Shown: piece after piece, positions 44,988 to 54,995 of the stretch
Numbering within the stretch: position 1 is the stretch's first letter
Layout of the letters: each line of letters starts with the position of its first letter
NCBI RefSeq assembly: GCF_963668665.1
Contig: NZ_OY764902.1
Location: 966,001 to 1,030,000, forward strand
Source of the DNA: an uncultured Anaeromusa sp.
GTDB taxonomy: Bacteria; Bacillota; Negativicutes; Anaeromusales; Anaeromusaceae
Reading direction: 5' to 3'
Length of the DNA stretch: 64,000 nucleotides
The notes under the pieces: generated by a model
Told to the model about the DNA's origin: nothing
The model's database searches: none
What the model saw: the letters and a program-made list of their open reading frames with translations, nothing else
Position numbers and translations under genes: made by a program

Positions 44988-45779
44988 TTAACCCAGTACT
45001 TCTTTTTTGACCAGGAATTCGACAAGCTCTTCCACGGGTTTGGTCGTGCCATCGGCTTTACGCATAATGGTATCACGCGCCAATTTCGGGCTAAATACTT
45101 TTACCACGCGGGTCGGCGAACCACCTAAGCCAACTTCGCATTTCTCAATGCCCAGACCAGCGGCGTCGTAAGCATCAACAGCTACGGTTTTCGCGTGCAA
45201 TTTGCCGCTCAACGTAGGCATGCCCACTTCATTAATATCTTTGTTAACGCTGATCAACACCGGAGTGGGAACTTCCACCCGTTCGAAACCGCGTTCAACT
45301 GTACGTTTTACAATGACTTTGTCATCAAAAACATCAACGGCGGACACGTAGGTCTGCACAGGCATGTCAAGATATAGAGCAACCATAGCGGCCGTCTGGC
45401 CGGTTTCACCATCAGTAGCGCGCTCGCCGCAAATAACGATGTCCACTTCTCCAGCTTTGCGAACCGCTGCTGCCAAGGCTTTTGCCGTAGCAATCGTATC
45501 CGAACCAGCAAACTCGCGCCCGGAAACCAAAATACCAGCATCAGCCCCTAAGGCAATGGCTTCTTTCAGAGCTTTTTCCGCAGTAGGCGGTCCCATGCTG
45601 ACGGCGGTTACCCGAACATCATCACGAGAATTTTTGATCTTGATGGCCTCTGTCAACGCGTTTTCATCCAGAGGATTGATTACGACGTCTTTGCCACTGC
45701 GAATCATGACTCCCGTCTCAGGATCCATCTTGACATTTTCTGTCCCCGGCACTTGCTTCACAAACACAACAATATGCAC
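44988..45779 (-). CDS. etfB: Electron transfer flavoprotein beta subunit
   Basis: EtfB (263 aa) begins HIVVFVKQVPGTENVKMDPE and has the signature ICGERATDGETGQTAAMVALYL, where bifurcating and classical Etfs bind their second nucleotide. The start is GTG at 45777-45779 seven bases after GGAGGT. It is the first gene of a three-gene operon whose message begins about 295 nt upstream with a structured leader that holds a terminator. Confidence 0.95.
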   Translation of the reverse strand: MHIVVFVKQVPGTENVKMDPETGVMIRSGKDVVINPLDENALTEAIKIKNSRDDVRVTAVSMGPPTAEKALKEAIALGADAGILVSGREFAGSDTIATAKALAAAVRKAGEVDIVICGERATDGETGQTAAMVALYLDMPVQTYVSAVDVFDDKVIVKRTVERGFERVEVPTPVLISVNKDINEVGMPTLSGKLHAKTVAVDAYDAAGLGIEKCEVGLGGSPTRVVKVFSPKLARDTIMRKADGTTKPVEELVEFLVKKEVLG

Positions 45780-45895
45780 AACGTGTACCTCCCAATCTTT
45801 TTTTCAAAATGGGCTTTGCCGCCTGTACCGTTCACACGATTCCGGCGGACTTTTTCGACGCACTGCCTGAAAGTATGTTACAACAAGCACATTCC

Positions 45896-46080
45896 TAAAA
45901 AGAAAGGCTTTGCGGGTTCATCCGCAAAGCCTTGTTTGTAATGCAAAAGAAACAACATTTTGCCGGCATCTGCTTGCAAACTGCCATACTACGTCTCTTA
46001 AGCCAAGCCAGTCTTCACTTTGTAACCCGTCGCGCTGTATACCATCATAACTTTTAAGCAGTGTTCCAGCCGATGGGTTT
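45896..46080 (-). promoter_or_regulatory. Structured leader with internal terminator ahead of etfB
   Basis: The 376-bp gap between cheV and etfB holds no gene. A strong promoter (46081-46110) starts an RNA whose 5' end pairs (46067-46079 with 46024-46037, 12 bp, one mismatch, one bulge). A second arm follows (CTGGCTTG with CAAG and CCGG). A terminator, AAGGCTTTGCGG..CCGCAAAGCCTT (45904-45933) with a T-rich tail, lies 125 bp before etfB. GCAAAGCC occurs again near the etfB ribosome site, so alternative pairing is possible. I recognise no known riboswitch class. Either an attenuating leader or an independent small RNA of about 180 nt. Confidence 0.55.
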
Positions 46081-46110
46081 ATTATAACTTATATTTTTTT
46101 TGCATGTCAA
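46081..46110 (-). promoter_or_regulatory. Promoter of the etfB leader
   Basis: TTGACA (46105-46110), 18 bp, TATAAT (46081-46086) on the minus strand, both consensus. It lies 46 bp past the cheV stop. Confidence 0.88.
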
Positions 46111-46155
46111 TAACATAAGGGCACCTTATAAAAGTTAATTCCGTAACTTATTTAA

Positions 46156-47067
46156 TTACAGAATCTTCTTATCAATAAGATCGATTAATTGCACAATTTC
46201 CGGCTTGGAAATTTGCCCGTCCGCTCCCAAGTTTTCGCCTTTACGACGCATTTCTTCATTAATCAAGGAAGAGAAGATAAATACAGGCAATCCCGCCAAG
46301 CGACTTTCCTCGCGAATGCGTTTCAAAAGGTGATGTCCGTCCATTTTCGGCATTTCAATGTCGGTAATAACAATATTTACATAGTTGTTCATATCTTCGC
46401 CCGACTTGGCAATAGCGTCTAGCCGTTCCCACGCCTGCTGGCCATTGTGACAGACAATAACTTCTTCATAGCCTGCTTCACGAAGCGTACCCACCAGCAA
46501 ATCACGCAATAAAGGCGAATCCTCCGCCACCAAAACACGCTTAGTTTTGCGTAAGCTCGTCAGCCGTTCGTTGGCCGTAGGAATGCTGGTCAGCTTTTGA
46601 TTGATTTCCGGATTAATTTCAGAAACGATTTTTTCAAAGTCCAGCAGCAATACCATTTTCTCAGCCATCTTCACAATGCCTACCACCATTTCCGAGCTGC
46701 TGATCGCCGGCGGCTCTTCCATGGCGCTCCAAGAAATCCGATGAATTCGCGACACGCCGTGAACCAAAAAGCCAACATAAAATTCATTCAGTTCGCTAAC
46801 AATAATATTTGTCGGTTCTTTATCGGTTCCCTGTCCTAGGCAGCGTGGCAAATTGACCAACGGCATAACCCGCCCGCGCAAGGTAAACACGCCGTCCACA
46901 TAGGGATGCACATTCGGCATTTTAGTGACAGGCACCAAATTAATAACCTCACGAACCTTCGCTACATTAATGCCATAGGTTACATCACCAACTACAAATT
47001 CTACAATTTCAAATTCATTCGTTCCCGACTCCAGGAGAATGCCTTTTTTATCAGTGCCTTGTTCCAT
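46156..47067 (-). CDS. cheV: Chemotaxis adaptor CheV
   Basis: CheV (303 aa) couples receptors to CheA and helps adaptation. A CheW domain fills residues 18-160 (VVGDVTYGINVAKVREV, VFTLRGRVMPLVNL) and a receiver domain residues 175-303 with LVAEDSPLLRD, Asp236 in IVITDIEMPKMDG, and the conserved Lys in ISKPE. An AGGAGG site precedes the ATG. No other che gene is adjacent. Upstream lie two direct repeats of TATTGATCATTTC. Confidence 0.94.
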   Translation of the reverse strand: MEQGTDKKGILLESGTNEFEIVEFVVGDVTYGINVAKVREVINLVPVTKMPNVHPYVDGVFTLRGRVMPLVNLPRCLGQGTDKEPTNIIVSELNEFYVGFLVHGVSRIHRISWSAMEEPPAISSSEMVVGIVKMAEKMVLLLDFEKIVSEINPEINQKLTSIPTANERLTSLRKTKRVLVAEDSPLLRDLLVGTLREAGYEEVIVCHNGQQAWERLDAIAKSGEDMNNYVNIVITDIEMPKMDGHHLLKRIREESRLAGLPVFIFSSLINEEMRRKGENLGADGQISKPEIVQLIDLIDKKIL

Positions 47068-47130
47068 TACGCACTACCTCCTACATGCTGCTTTTATGTT
47101 TTTAACGTACATCTTGCATAGTGATCCTAT

Positions 47131-47160
47131 TATTGATCATTTCTTACTATTGATCATTTC
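47131..47160. repeat. 13-bp direct repeats upstream of cheV
   Basis: TATTGATCATTTC occurs at 47131-47143 and again at 47148-47160, a 17-bp period; each copy contains the palindrome TGATCA. They lie 64 bp upstream of cheV and next to the cvfB terminator, and could bind a regulator. Confidence 0.5.
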
Positions 47161-47164
47161 GCCC

Positions 47165-47202
47165 AAAAAAAAACAATTCCTGCCCCAAAGCAGCGAATTG
47201 TT
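47165..47202 (-). terminator. Intrinsic terminator after cvfB
   Basis: Stem AACAATTC-CTGC..GCAG-c-GAATTGTT with T9 on the minus strand, 23 bp past the cvfB stop. It closes the transcript that runs from proB or nadD through rsfS. Confidence 0.9.
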
Positions 47203-47224
47203 TGAAATCAGGACTATAATTTCG

Positions 47225-48124
47225 TTAGTTTTCTTTGTTTTCTTCTGTTTCTTCACAAATCCAAGTCCAACCATCTTCCTGGCGAATCGTTCCCTGACGA
47301 AATAACCGGCCCAGAGCCCTCTTAAAAGCCGCCTTGCTCATGCCGAATTTGGTTTGAATGATTTCCGGGCTTGTCGCATCTCCATAAGGCATTTTCCCGC
47401 CCCGCTCTTGTAAAAACTGTAAGATACGTTCTCCATCCTCAAATAAAGCATCTTCCTTTTGTGGCCGCAAGGATACGTTGATCCGTCCATCCGGCCGGAT
47501 AAAGGCTACCCGAAAGTCAATTTCCTGGCCCATGCGCAAAGCCGCTCCAGCCATTTCACTGCGATGCAAAAAGGTAACATGACGACCTTCGGCAAATAAA
47601 AAGTAACCTTCGTCTGTTTCATTATAAACAGTTCCTTTGAGCTTATCGCCTACTTTGCCGGTAAAAGGCAGCGCCGCCCGCTGCAGGTCTTCTTCCACTT
47701 CCATCGTCACGGCCAAACGTCCGGTTTTGTCTGTATACAGCTTGACCCAAACTTTCTCGCCTTCGTAGACGCGCCCCCGCATCCTGCTAAAGGGCATAAA
47801 GACAGCCCGTTCCGCCCCTAGGTCTACAAACGCGCCCTGTTTGCCTGTAAAGTGGATAACTTCCGCCCGAGCCACCTGGCCTTCCTTCATCTTCGGAAGC
47901 TTCATGCTGGCAGTTATACGGCCTCTAGCGTCATGGTAAAGAAAGACGTCCACTTCTTCACCGATCTCAACAGGCCGGCTCTGCTGGCCTTGGTGCAGCA
48001 AAACATCATCGCTGGTCTGGCCGGTTCCGCCATCAAGAAACACGCCGAAGTCCGCTTTACGAACTACCTTCAGCGTCGCTAAAGTCGCCGCTTGCAGGCG
48101 CGGTTTTTCATTTTCGCTCATCAT
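47225..48124 (-). CDS. cvfB: S1-like RNA-binding protein (CvfB/YitL family)
   Basis: CvfB-like protein (299 aa) with several S1 domains and a winged helix at the C-terminus. The S1 folds include LKVVRKADFGVFLDGG, GKQGAFVDLGAERAVFMP and FLFAEGRHVTFLHRSEM; the winged helix is GMSKAAFKRALGRLFRQGTI. Homologues in Staphylococcus affect virulence-gene expression and bind RNA. The ATG shares one base with the rsfS stop. A second ATG follows directly. Confidence 0.88.
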   Translation of the reverse strand: MMSENEKPRLQAATLATLKVVRKADFGVFLDGGTGQTSDDVLLHQGQQSRPVEIGEEVDVFLYHDARGRITASMKLPKMKEGQVARAEVIHFTGKQGAFVDLGAERAVFMPFSRMRGRVYEGEKVWVKLYTDKTGRLAVTMEVEEDLQRAALPFTGKVGDKLKGTVYNETDEGYFLFAEGRHVTFLHRSEMAGAALRMGQEIDFRVAFIRPDGRINVSLRPQKEDALFEDGERILQFLQERGGKMPYGDATSPEIIQTKFGMSKAAFKRALGRLFRQGTIRQEDGWTWICEETEENKEN

Positions 48125-48477
48125 TACTCCTTATACGGCAGCGCTTCCGCATCGCCCCACAACTGTTCCAAGTTGTAAAAACGCCGATCTTCTTCGACAA
48201 AAACATGTAAAATACACTCACTATAGTCAAGAAGCACCCAGCGTCCTTCGCGATACCCTTCCTTGTGCAGCGGTTCTACCCCCGCCTTAGAAAGCTTTTC
48301 TTCTACATTATCGGCAATAGCCCGCACCTGCGTTGTCGAGTTGGCGCTGCAAATAATAAAATAATCCGTTACCAGAGAAACCTCCGCCATATTTAAAATA
48401 ACAATATCCATGGCTTTTTTCTCACCAGCTAGTCGAGCAATGACCTCCGGTGTTGCTTTTTTCGTTATTTCGAGCAT
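48124..48477 (-). CDS. rsfS: Ribosome silencing factor
   Basis: RsfS (117 aa) binds L14 and keeps the two ribosomal subunits apart when nutrients are scarce. It has MDIVILNMAEVSLVTDYFII, the SANSTTQVRAIADNVEE helix, and HKEGYREGRWVLLDY followed by VHVF-type strand HVFVEEDRRFYNLEQLW. Length is typical. It overlaps the LCP gene by one base. The order nadD-yqeK-lcp-rsfS is common in Bacillota. Confidence 0.96.
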   Translation of the reverse strand: MLEITKKATPEVIARLAGEKKAMDIVILNMAEVSLVTDYFIICSANSTTQVRAIADNVEEKLSKAGVEPLHKEGYREGRWVLLDYSECILHVFVEEDRRFYNLEQLWGDAEALPYKE

Positions 48478-49535
48478 TATTTTCCTCCTTCATTTGTTAC
48501 TGCCGCTTCCAGCAGTTTTGTATTCACCAGTTCCTTAGTCGCATTTTCATCCGCTTTCCAGTAGCTTACACTCTTTTCTGTTACAAACCGGCCTGGAAGC
48601 AACACCGGTTTCAAACCGGCAGCGCGGTCAAAGTGTCTCAACGCTGCCGCCAGGCGCAACCAATCGCTCCCTTGTATATCCGTAAGAAAAGATTCTTTTA
48701 CCACCGTCTGGAGCTCCGGCAGCCTGGCAAGGGTTTCCCATTGAAACGCTTGATTCGCCAAAGCCCGCAAAAAACGCTGCTGACGCTGCGCCCGTCCAAT
48801 ATCCCCTAGCTCATCGCTGCGAAAACGCACATACTGTCCGGACTTATCACCATCCAAATGCTGATACCCTTTGTTTAGATGAATTGCCAGCGCCGCATAG
48901 GGATCTTCATAGTTCATATCCTGTTCTACATATAAGTCAACGCCACCCAGGCTGTCCACACAGCGAATAAAGCCCTGCCAGTGCAGCGTAACATAATAAT
49001 TCACAGGAATTTGCAACAAATCTTCCACTGCTTTCACCGTCAACGCCGGTCCTCCATACGCATAGGCATGGCCCAGTTTTTCAGCCTCTTTACGGCCAGG
49101 CAGCAGCACTTGCGTATCCCTAGGCAGAGACACTAGCGTAACAATGCCTGTAGCAGGATCAATATTGGCCAGAATCATGGTATCGGAACGTTTAGGCGCA
49201 TCAGCAATGCCATATTCGCCATCGTCCACGCCCAACAGCAGCACATTAAGCCGCGAGGTAGCCACCTGCGGTTTGGCGTAGAGAGGCTTAGCTGGAGCTG
49301 CCACAGCCGGCTCGGGCGCAGGAGCAGGCTGCGCCGCTTGTACAGGCTCCACCACCGCTTGACTTGTCGGCGCAGCCTGGCTCCAGAGCCATATACCGCC
49401 CCTTACCAAGCCAGCAAGGAACAGCAGCAACAGCAACAAAAGCAGCACGACCCGCCCCCAACGCAGCTTTCTTGGCTTGGTTCGTCGCAGTCGCTGCCGC
49501 TCGCTTAATGGCCGCCTCACTGGTCTCTCCTCCAT
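48477..49535 (-). CDS. LytR-CpsA-Psr family protein
   Basis: LCP protein (352 aa) of the type that links anionic polymers to peptidoglycan or acts on related envelope polymers. A basic N-terminus and one membrane helix (VVLLLLLLLLFLAGLV) are followed by a Pro/Ala-rich linker and the LCP domain, with LNVLLLGVDD, RSDTMILANIDP, VSLPRDTQV and VRFRSDELGDIGRAQRQQRF, which carry the Arg and Asp residues that bind polyprenyl phosphate. Overlaps yqeK by 19 nt; weak ribosome site. Confidence 0.93.
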   Translation of the reverse strand: MEERPVRRPLSERQRLRRTKPRKLRWGRVVLLLLLLLLFLAGLVRGGIWLWSQAAPTSQAVVEPVQAAQPAPAPEPAVAAPAKPLYAKPQVATSRLNVLLLGVDDGEYGIADAPKRSDTMILANIDPATGIVTLVSLPRDTQVLLPGRKEAEKLGHAYAYGGPALTVKAVEDLLQIPVNYYVTLHWQGFIRCVDSLGGVDLYVEQDMNYEDPYAALAIHLNKGYQHLDGDKSGQYVRFRSDELGDIGRAQRQQRFLRALANQAFQWETLARLPELQTVVKESFLTDIQGSDWLRLAAALRHFDRAAGLKPVLLPGRFVTEKSVSYWKADENATKELVNTKLLEAAVTNEGGK

Positions 49536-50086
49536 AGCAGTTCATTGCGCCCGGCAATCGTTTCCGGGTGAATCGCTTCTTCTCTCTTGATCATATACCG
49601 CAGCGTTTGATCATAGACTGCCAGCATGGCGGCATCTACATCCTGCAGCGCCAATTGTCGCAACTCCGCCACACCCTTGTAGGAACGCCCCTCTTCCAAA
49701 CCGTCAGCTAAATAAATAATTTTATCCAACAATGACAAGCCAGTCCCCCCAATAGTGTGTCGTGCAATGGCGCGCAATACAGTCTCATCAGTAACGCCAA
49801 AGCGTTTTTTCGCCACCCCTGCCGCCAGCGGCGCATGAAGCAGCACAGGCGAGTGAAGCGCCGCCTCATCAATCACTAACCCCATGTTCTTGGCTTCCGC
49901 CAACCATTGAGCAGGAGTCCATTCTCTAACTACGTCATGGAGCAAGGCAGCTAAACGAGCTTGCTCCACATTCCCCTCATGCCGCTGCGCCAATTCAATT
50001 GCTTTGTTTATAACCCCTTGAGTATGAGCAAAGCGTTTAGAGCTTAATTCCTTTTTAACTTCCCGGAAAATGATTTCAACATCCAT
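49517..50086 (-). CDS. yqeK: YqeK-type HD-domain hydrolase
   Basis: HD-domain protein (189 aa) of the YqeK family; YqeK proteins of several Bacillota split diadenosine tetraphosphate symmetrically. The metal ligands are His in RFAHTQGV, HD in AALLHDVVREW, His in HSPVLLHAPLA and a late Asp in IIYLADGLEEGR. I chose the ATG at 50084-50086, ten bases after GAGGAG and overlapping the end of nadD; an ATG at 50104 has no ribosome site. Confidence 0.93.
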   Translation of the reverse strand: MDVEIIFREVKKELSSKRFAHTQGVINKAIELAQRHEGNVEQARLAALLHDVVREWTPAQWLAEAKNMGLVIDEAALHSPVLLHAPLAAGVAKKRFGVTDETVLRAIARHTIGGTGLSLLDKIIYLADGLEEGRSYKGVAELRQLALQDVDAAMLAVYDQTLRYMIKREEAIHPETIAGRNELLWRRDQ

Positions 50087-50726
50087 TCGATCCTGTCTCC
50101 TCATCCGCCAGGCCCAGATACAAACCTTCTTTAAGAATATACTGCTCTACCATTTCCGGAACAATATACTGAATGGATCGCCCTTGCTGCACCCGCAAAC
50201 GAATATCAGTCGAAGAAATCGCTAGTTCCGGCGTTGTCAGCCGATGAATGCGACCTTGTCCCACACTGCCAAAATACCGTTGCGTAGCCTCCATTGCATC
50301 TTCACAACCCGGCCGACTGGCGCCCACAAAATGGCATAACTCAAAAAGCTCTTCAATTCGTTCCCATGTCGGTAATTCCCGAATCGTATCAGCGCCGGTA
50401 ATAAAATACAATTCCACCGGCTCGCCAATTTCTTTTCTCAACTGCCGCAAGGTATCGACCGTATAGGAAGGTCCTGGGCGATGAATTTCAATAGGAGATA
50501 CAAAAAAGAAAGGGTTAGATGCCGTCGCCAGCACCGTCATCACGTACCGATGCAACGCCGAAGTAACGTTCTGCGCTTGTTTATGCGGCGGGTGATTAGC
50601 CGGAACAAACAATACTTTTTCCAGGCCAAACTCCGTCCGTACCGCTTCCGCAATGACTAAATGGCCAATATGAATCGGATCAAAAGTCCCGCCCATAACG
50701 CCAAATTTCCGTACTTTTGTTGTCAT
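50076..50726 (-). CDS. nadD: Nicotinate-nucleotide adenylyltransferase
   Basis: NadD (216 aa) makes deamido-NAD from nicotinate mononucleotide and ATP. The nucleotidyltransferase motif is GVMGGTFDPIHIGH; later ISSTDIRLRVQQGRSIQYIVP carries the ISSTxIR motif. The ATG at 50724-50726 follows GGGAGAG; longer readings to 50798 overlap the gap after proA. The gene overlaps yqeK by 11 nt. Confidence 0.96.
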   Translation of the reverse strand: MTTKVRKFGVMGGTFDPIHIGHLVIAEAVRTEFGLEKVLFVPANHPPHKQAQNVTSALHRYVMTVLATASNPFFFVSPIEIHRPGPSYTVDTLRQLRKEIGEPVELYFITGADTIRELPTWERIEELFELCHFVGASRPGCEDAMEATQRYFGSVGQGRIHRLTTPELAISSTDIRLRVQQGRSIQYIVPEMVEQYILKEGLYLGLADEETGSNGC

Positions 50727-50804
50727 CGAACTCTCCCTAATGTAAGGAACCACCAAAAATGCTGCAATTCCTTCGAAATTATATTGCACGATCTGCAAAA
50801 GAAC

Positions 50805-52058
50805 TTACCGGATCTGTCCGTCTCCAGAGACAATATACTTGGTGCTCGTCAGCTCCGCCAAGCCCATCGGTCCCCGAGCGTGCAGCTTCTGTGTGCTAAT
50901 ACCGATTTCAGCGCCAAAGCCAAATTCAAAGCCATCACTAAAACGAGTGGATGCATTGACATAAACAGCCGCCGCATCCACCTCGCGCTGAAAGCGGCGC
51001 GCTCGCTCATAGCTGCGCGTCACAATAGCTTCGGAGTGTTTCGTGCTGTACCGAGCAATGTGCTCCAGCGCCGTATCCAAATCTTCAACCACACGTATCG
51101 ACAAAATCAAGTCATGGTATTCCGTCGCCCAATCCGCTTCGGTCACCGGCAAAACCGCCTGGTGATATTTTTGAGTTTCCGGGCAGCCTCTCAGCTCCAC
51201 TCCGGCAGCATGATACCGTTCCATCATCTTAGGCAGAAACGCTTTAGCCACACAGCGGTGCACCAACAAAGTCTCCATGGCGTTGCAAACCGAAGGCCGG
51301 GAAACCTTGGCATTAAAAGCAATTTCTTCCGCCATGGCTAAGTCAGCGCCGTCGTCCACATAGGTATGGCATACGCCGGTACCGGTTTCAATGACCGGCA
51401 CTGTACTGTTCTCAACGACGGTGCGGATCAAGCCAGCCCCGCCGCGCGGAATAATGACGTCCAGATACCGATTAAGACGCAGCATGGCCTGCACCGCTTC
51501 CCGGTCTGTGGTTGTTACCATTTGAATGGCGCCAGCAGGCAGCCCAGCCGCCTCGCCAGATTCTACCAATACCCGGAGCATCGCCAAATTAGAGGAAATT
51601 GCCTCTGATCCTCCACGCAGCAAAACGGCATTGCCCGATTTCAAGCACAGCCCCGCCGCATCCACGGTCACATTCGGACGCGCTTCATAAATCATGCCGA
51701 TAACCCCTAGAGGCACGCGCACTTTACCAATTTCTAAGCCATTCGGGCGACGCCACATGCCCAAGACCTCGCCAATAGGATCCGGCAAAGAAGCCACTTG
51801 GCGCAACCCCTCCGCCATATCGGCTATCCGTGAGGCATTGAGGCGCAGCCGGTCTAATAAGGCCGCGCTGATACCGCGCTGTTCCGCCCGAGCTACATCT
51901 TCTGCATTAGCTTGCAGAATTACCATCTGCTTCGCCTGCAGCGCATCCGCCATCGCCAAAAGCGCCGCATTTTTCTCGCCGCTTGCCATCACCGCCAACC
52001 GGCGCGCCGCTTGTTTCCCTAGTCTACCTTGCTTTTCCAGTTCCAATTTGAAATCCAT
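50805..52058 (-). CDS. proA: Gamma-glutamyl phosphate reductase
   Basis: ProA (417 aa) reduces glutamyl-5-phosphate to the semialdehyde on the way to proline. Motifs include VPLGVIGMIYEARPNVTVD, LKSGNAVLLRGGSEA, the catalytic Cys in RPSVCNAMETLLV, and FGFGAEIGISTQKLHARGPMG near the end. It follows proB after 12 bp, so the first two steps of proline synthesis are one unit. Confidence 0.97.
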   Translation of the reverse strand: MDFKLELEKQGRLGKQAARRLAVMASGEKNAALLAMADALQAKQMVILQANAEDVARAEQRGISAALLDRLRLNASRIADMAEGLRQVASLPDPIGEVLGMWRRPNGLEIGKVRVPLGVIGMIYEARPNVTVDAAGLCLKSGNAVLLRGGSEAISSNLAMLRVLVESGEAAGLPAGAIQMVTTTDREAVQAMLRLNRYLDVIIPRGGAGLIRTVVENSTVPVIETGTGVCHTYVDDGADLAMAEEIAFNAKVSRPSVCNAMETLLVHRCVAKAFLPKMMERYHAAGVELRGCPETQKYHQAVLPVTEADWATEYHDLILSIRVVEDLDTALEHIARYSTKHSEAIVTRSYERARRFQREVDAAAVYVNASTRFSDGFEFGFGAEIGISTQKLHARGPMGLAELTSTKYIVSGDGQIR

Positions 52059-52070
52059 GCTGCTTCCCCC

Positions 52071-53198
52071 TCACACCATGAGAACCAAATGGTCCCGATG
52101 AACCACTTCGTCCGTTGTTTTATATCCCAACACCGAAGAAATTTCATCCGTATGCTTGCCGCGAATGCGTTCAATTTCAACAGAGCTGTAATTGCTCAGT
52201 CCCCGCGCCAGCTCCCTGCCGTTAGGATCTAAAATTCGAATGGTTTTACCTTGTTCAAATTCCCCCTGAACCTTGACAATTCCTGCCGCCAGCAAGCTGG
52301 ACCCCGTCTTGGCAATGGCCTTTGCACAGCCGCTGTCAACCTGGACATCCCCGGCGATGCGGGCTCCAAAAGCCAGCCAGGATTTGCGAACCTGCAAACG
52401 ATTATGTTTAGAAGGAAACAACGTCCCTACTGCCTGGCCGGTTAAAATCTCCCTCACAACACCATCTTGCGTCCCGGAGGCAATCACCAGGGCAATACCG
52501 GCATTGACCGCAATCTTTGCGGCTTGAATCTTTGTATACATGCCGCCAGTACCGCGCATCGTCCCCGGGCCGCCGGCAAGTTCGTCAATCTCGGGAGTAA
52601 TCTCAGCAATTTCAGAAAGCAGTTTCGCTTCCGGGTTTGTTTGCGGATTAGCGGTATATACGCCGTCTACATCCGATAAGATAATAATCAAATCCGCATC
52701 AACAATGGTTCCCACCATCGCCGACAGGGTGTCGTTATCGCCTATTTTCAGTTCATCTACCGCTACCGCGTCATTTTCGTTGATAATGGGAATGACTCCC
52801 ATAGCCAAGAGCTGCAATAAAGTGTTGCGAGAATTTACATAGCGGCTGCGTTTTACAGAATCTTCCCTGGTCAAAAGCACCTGACCGACAGTCTGTCCGT
52901 ACTCTGCAAATATTTTTTCGTACACATGCAGTAAAACGCCTTGCCCTACAGCAGCTGCCGCTTGCTTTTCCGGAATGGTCTTCGGTTTTTCCGTCAAGCC
53001 CAAGCGCTCCATGCCTGCACCGACCGCGCCGGAGCTGACCAAGACGATTTCCTTGCCTTGATTCACCAGGTCGGACAGTTCGCGGACCAACCGTTCGATG
53101 CGAAAAAAATTCAATTTTCCAGTTTCGTGCGTTAAGGTGCTTGTCCCAACCTTAACTACAATCCGCTGCGCCTCTCCGATGTTCTCTCGATTCAACAT
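52071..53198 (-). CDS. proB: Glutamate 5-kinase
   Basis: ProB (375 aa) phosphorylates glutamate. The amino-acid kinase domain has RIVVKVGTSTLT, VLVSSGAVGAGM, IINENDAVAVDELKIGDND and GTGGMYTKIQAAK; a PUA domain closes the protein (ISSVLGYKTTDEVVHRDHLVL). The ATG at 53196-53198 follows GGGGGAT; a TTG two codons upstream is less likely. Feedback inhibition by proline is usual for this enzyme. Confidence 0.97.
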   Translation of the reverse strand: MLNRENIGEAQRIVVKVGTSTLTHETGKLNFFRIERLVRELSDLVNQGKEIVLVSSGAVGAGMERLGLTEKPKTIPEKQAAAAVGQGVLLHVYEKIFAEYGQTVGQVLLTREDSVKRSRYVNSRNTLLQLLAMGVIPIINENDAVAVDELKIGDNDTLSAMVGTIVDADLIIILSDVDGVYTANPQTNPEAKLLSEIAEITPEIDELAGGPGTMRGTGGMYTKIQAAKIAVNAGIALVIASGTQDGVVREILTGQAVGTLFPSKHNRLQVRKSWLAFGARIAGDVQVDSGCAKAIAKTGSSLLAAGIVKVQGEFEQGKTIRILDPNGRELARGLSNYSSVEIERIRGKHTDEISSVLGYKTTDEVVHRDHLVLMV

Positions 53199-53245
53199 AG
53201 CCAATCCCCCGCTTTGCGATGAAATAAAATGCGTTTGGGATCCTT

Positions 53246-53539
53246 TTATGGCAGTTCAATTTTTGGTTTTTCCGGATTTGGCGCATACAAAAGGCCATTG
53301 CGGCCGATAACTTGCACCAAGTCAGCTCCACTGAGGCGCGCCAGTTCTTCCAGAGCCTCTTTGGGTTCCACCGGGCTATTTTTCAATACTCGAACCTTAA
53401 TTAGTTCCCGTTTCGAAATGGCTTCCTTCGCAGTGATAACCACGGTCTCCACAATACCGCCTTTGCCGACCTGCACCACCGGATCCAAGGCGCTTCCTAA
53501 CGCACGCAAATGACGTTTTTGCTTGCCATTTAGCTCCAT
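53246..53539 (-). CDS. yhbY: YhbY/CRM-domain RNA-binding protein
   Basis: CRM-domain protein (97 aa) associated with ribosome assembly. It shows LNGKQKRHLRALGSALDP, VQVGKGGI, KRELIKVRVLKN and VIGRNGLLY, typical of the family. The ATG at 53537-53539 follows AGGAGG. It lies 30 bp after obg, another ribosome assembly factor, and before proB. Confidence 0.95.
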   Translation of the reverse strand: MELNGKQKRHLRALGSALDPVVQVGKGGIVETVVITAKEAISKRELIKVRVLKNSPVEPKEALEELARLSGADLVQVIGRNGLLYAPNPEKPKIELP

Positions 53540-53569
53540 ATTTAATCCTCCTAGCATCCTTATTACAAC

Positions 53570-54920
<1,351 letters not shown>

Positions 54921-54995
54921 GGGAGCCACCGATGCAGCCAACGCTCCCGTAAATGCAAATGAATCAGTAGTTCCCTAAGCAAGGCGCTACTCAAG

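Noticed and set aside
45896-46080. 6S RNA between cheV and etfB
   Set aside because: The size (about 180 nt) and the terminator fit, but the 5' end pairs with an inner segment rather than with the 3' end, so the long rod with a central bubble is not formed.
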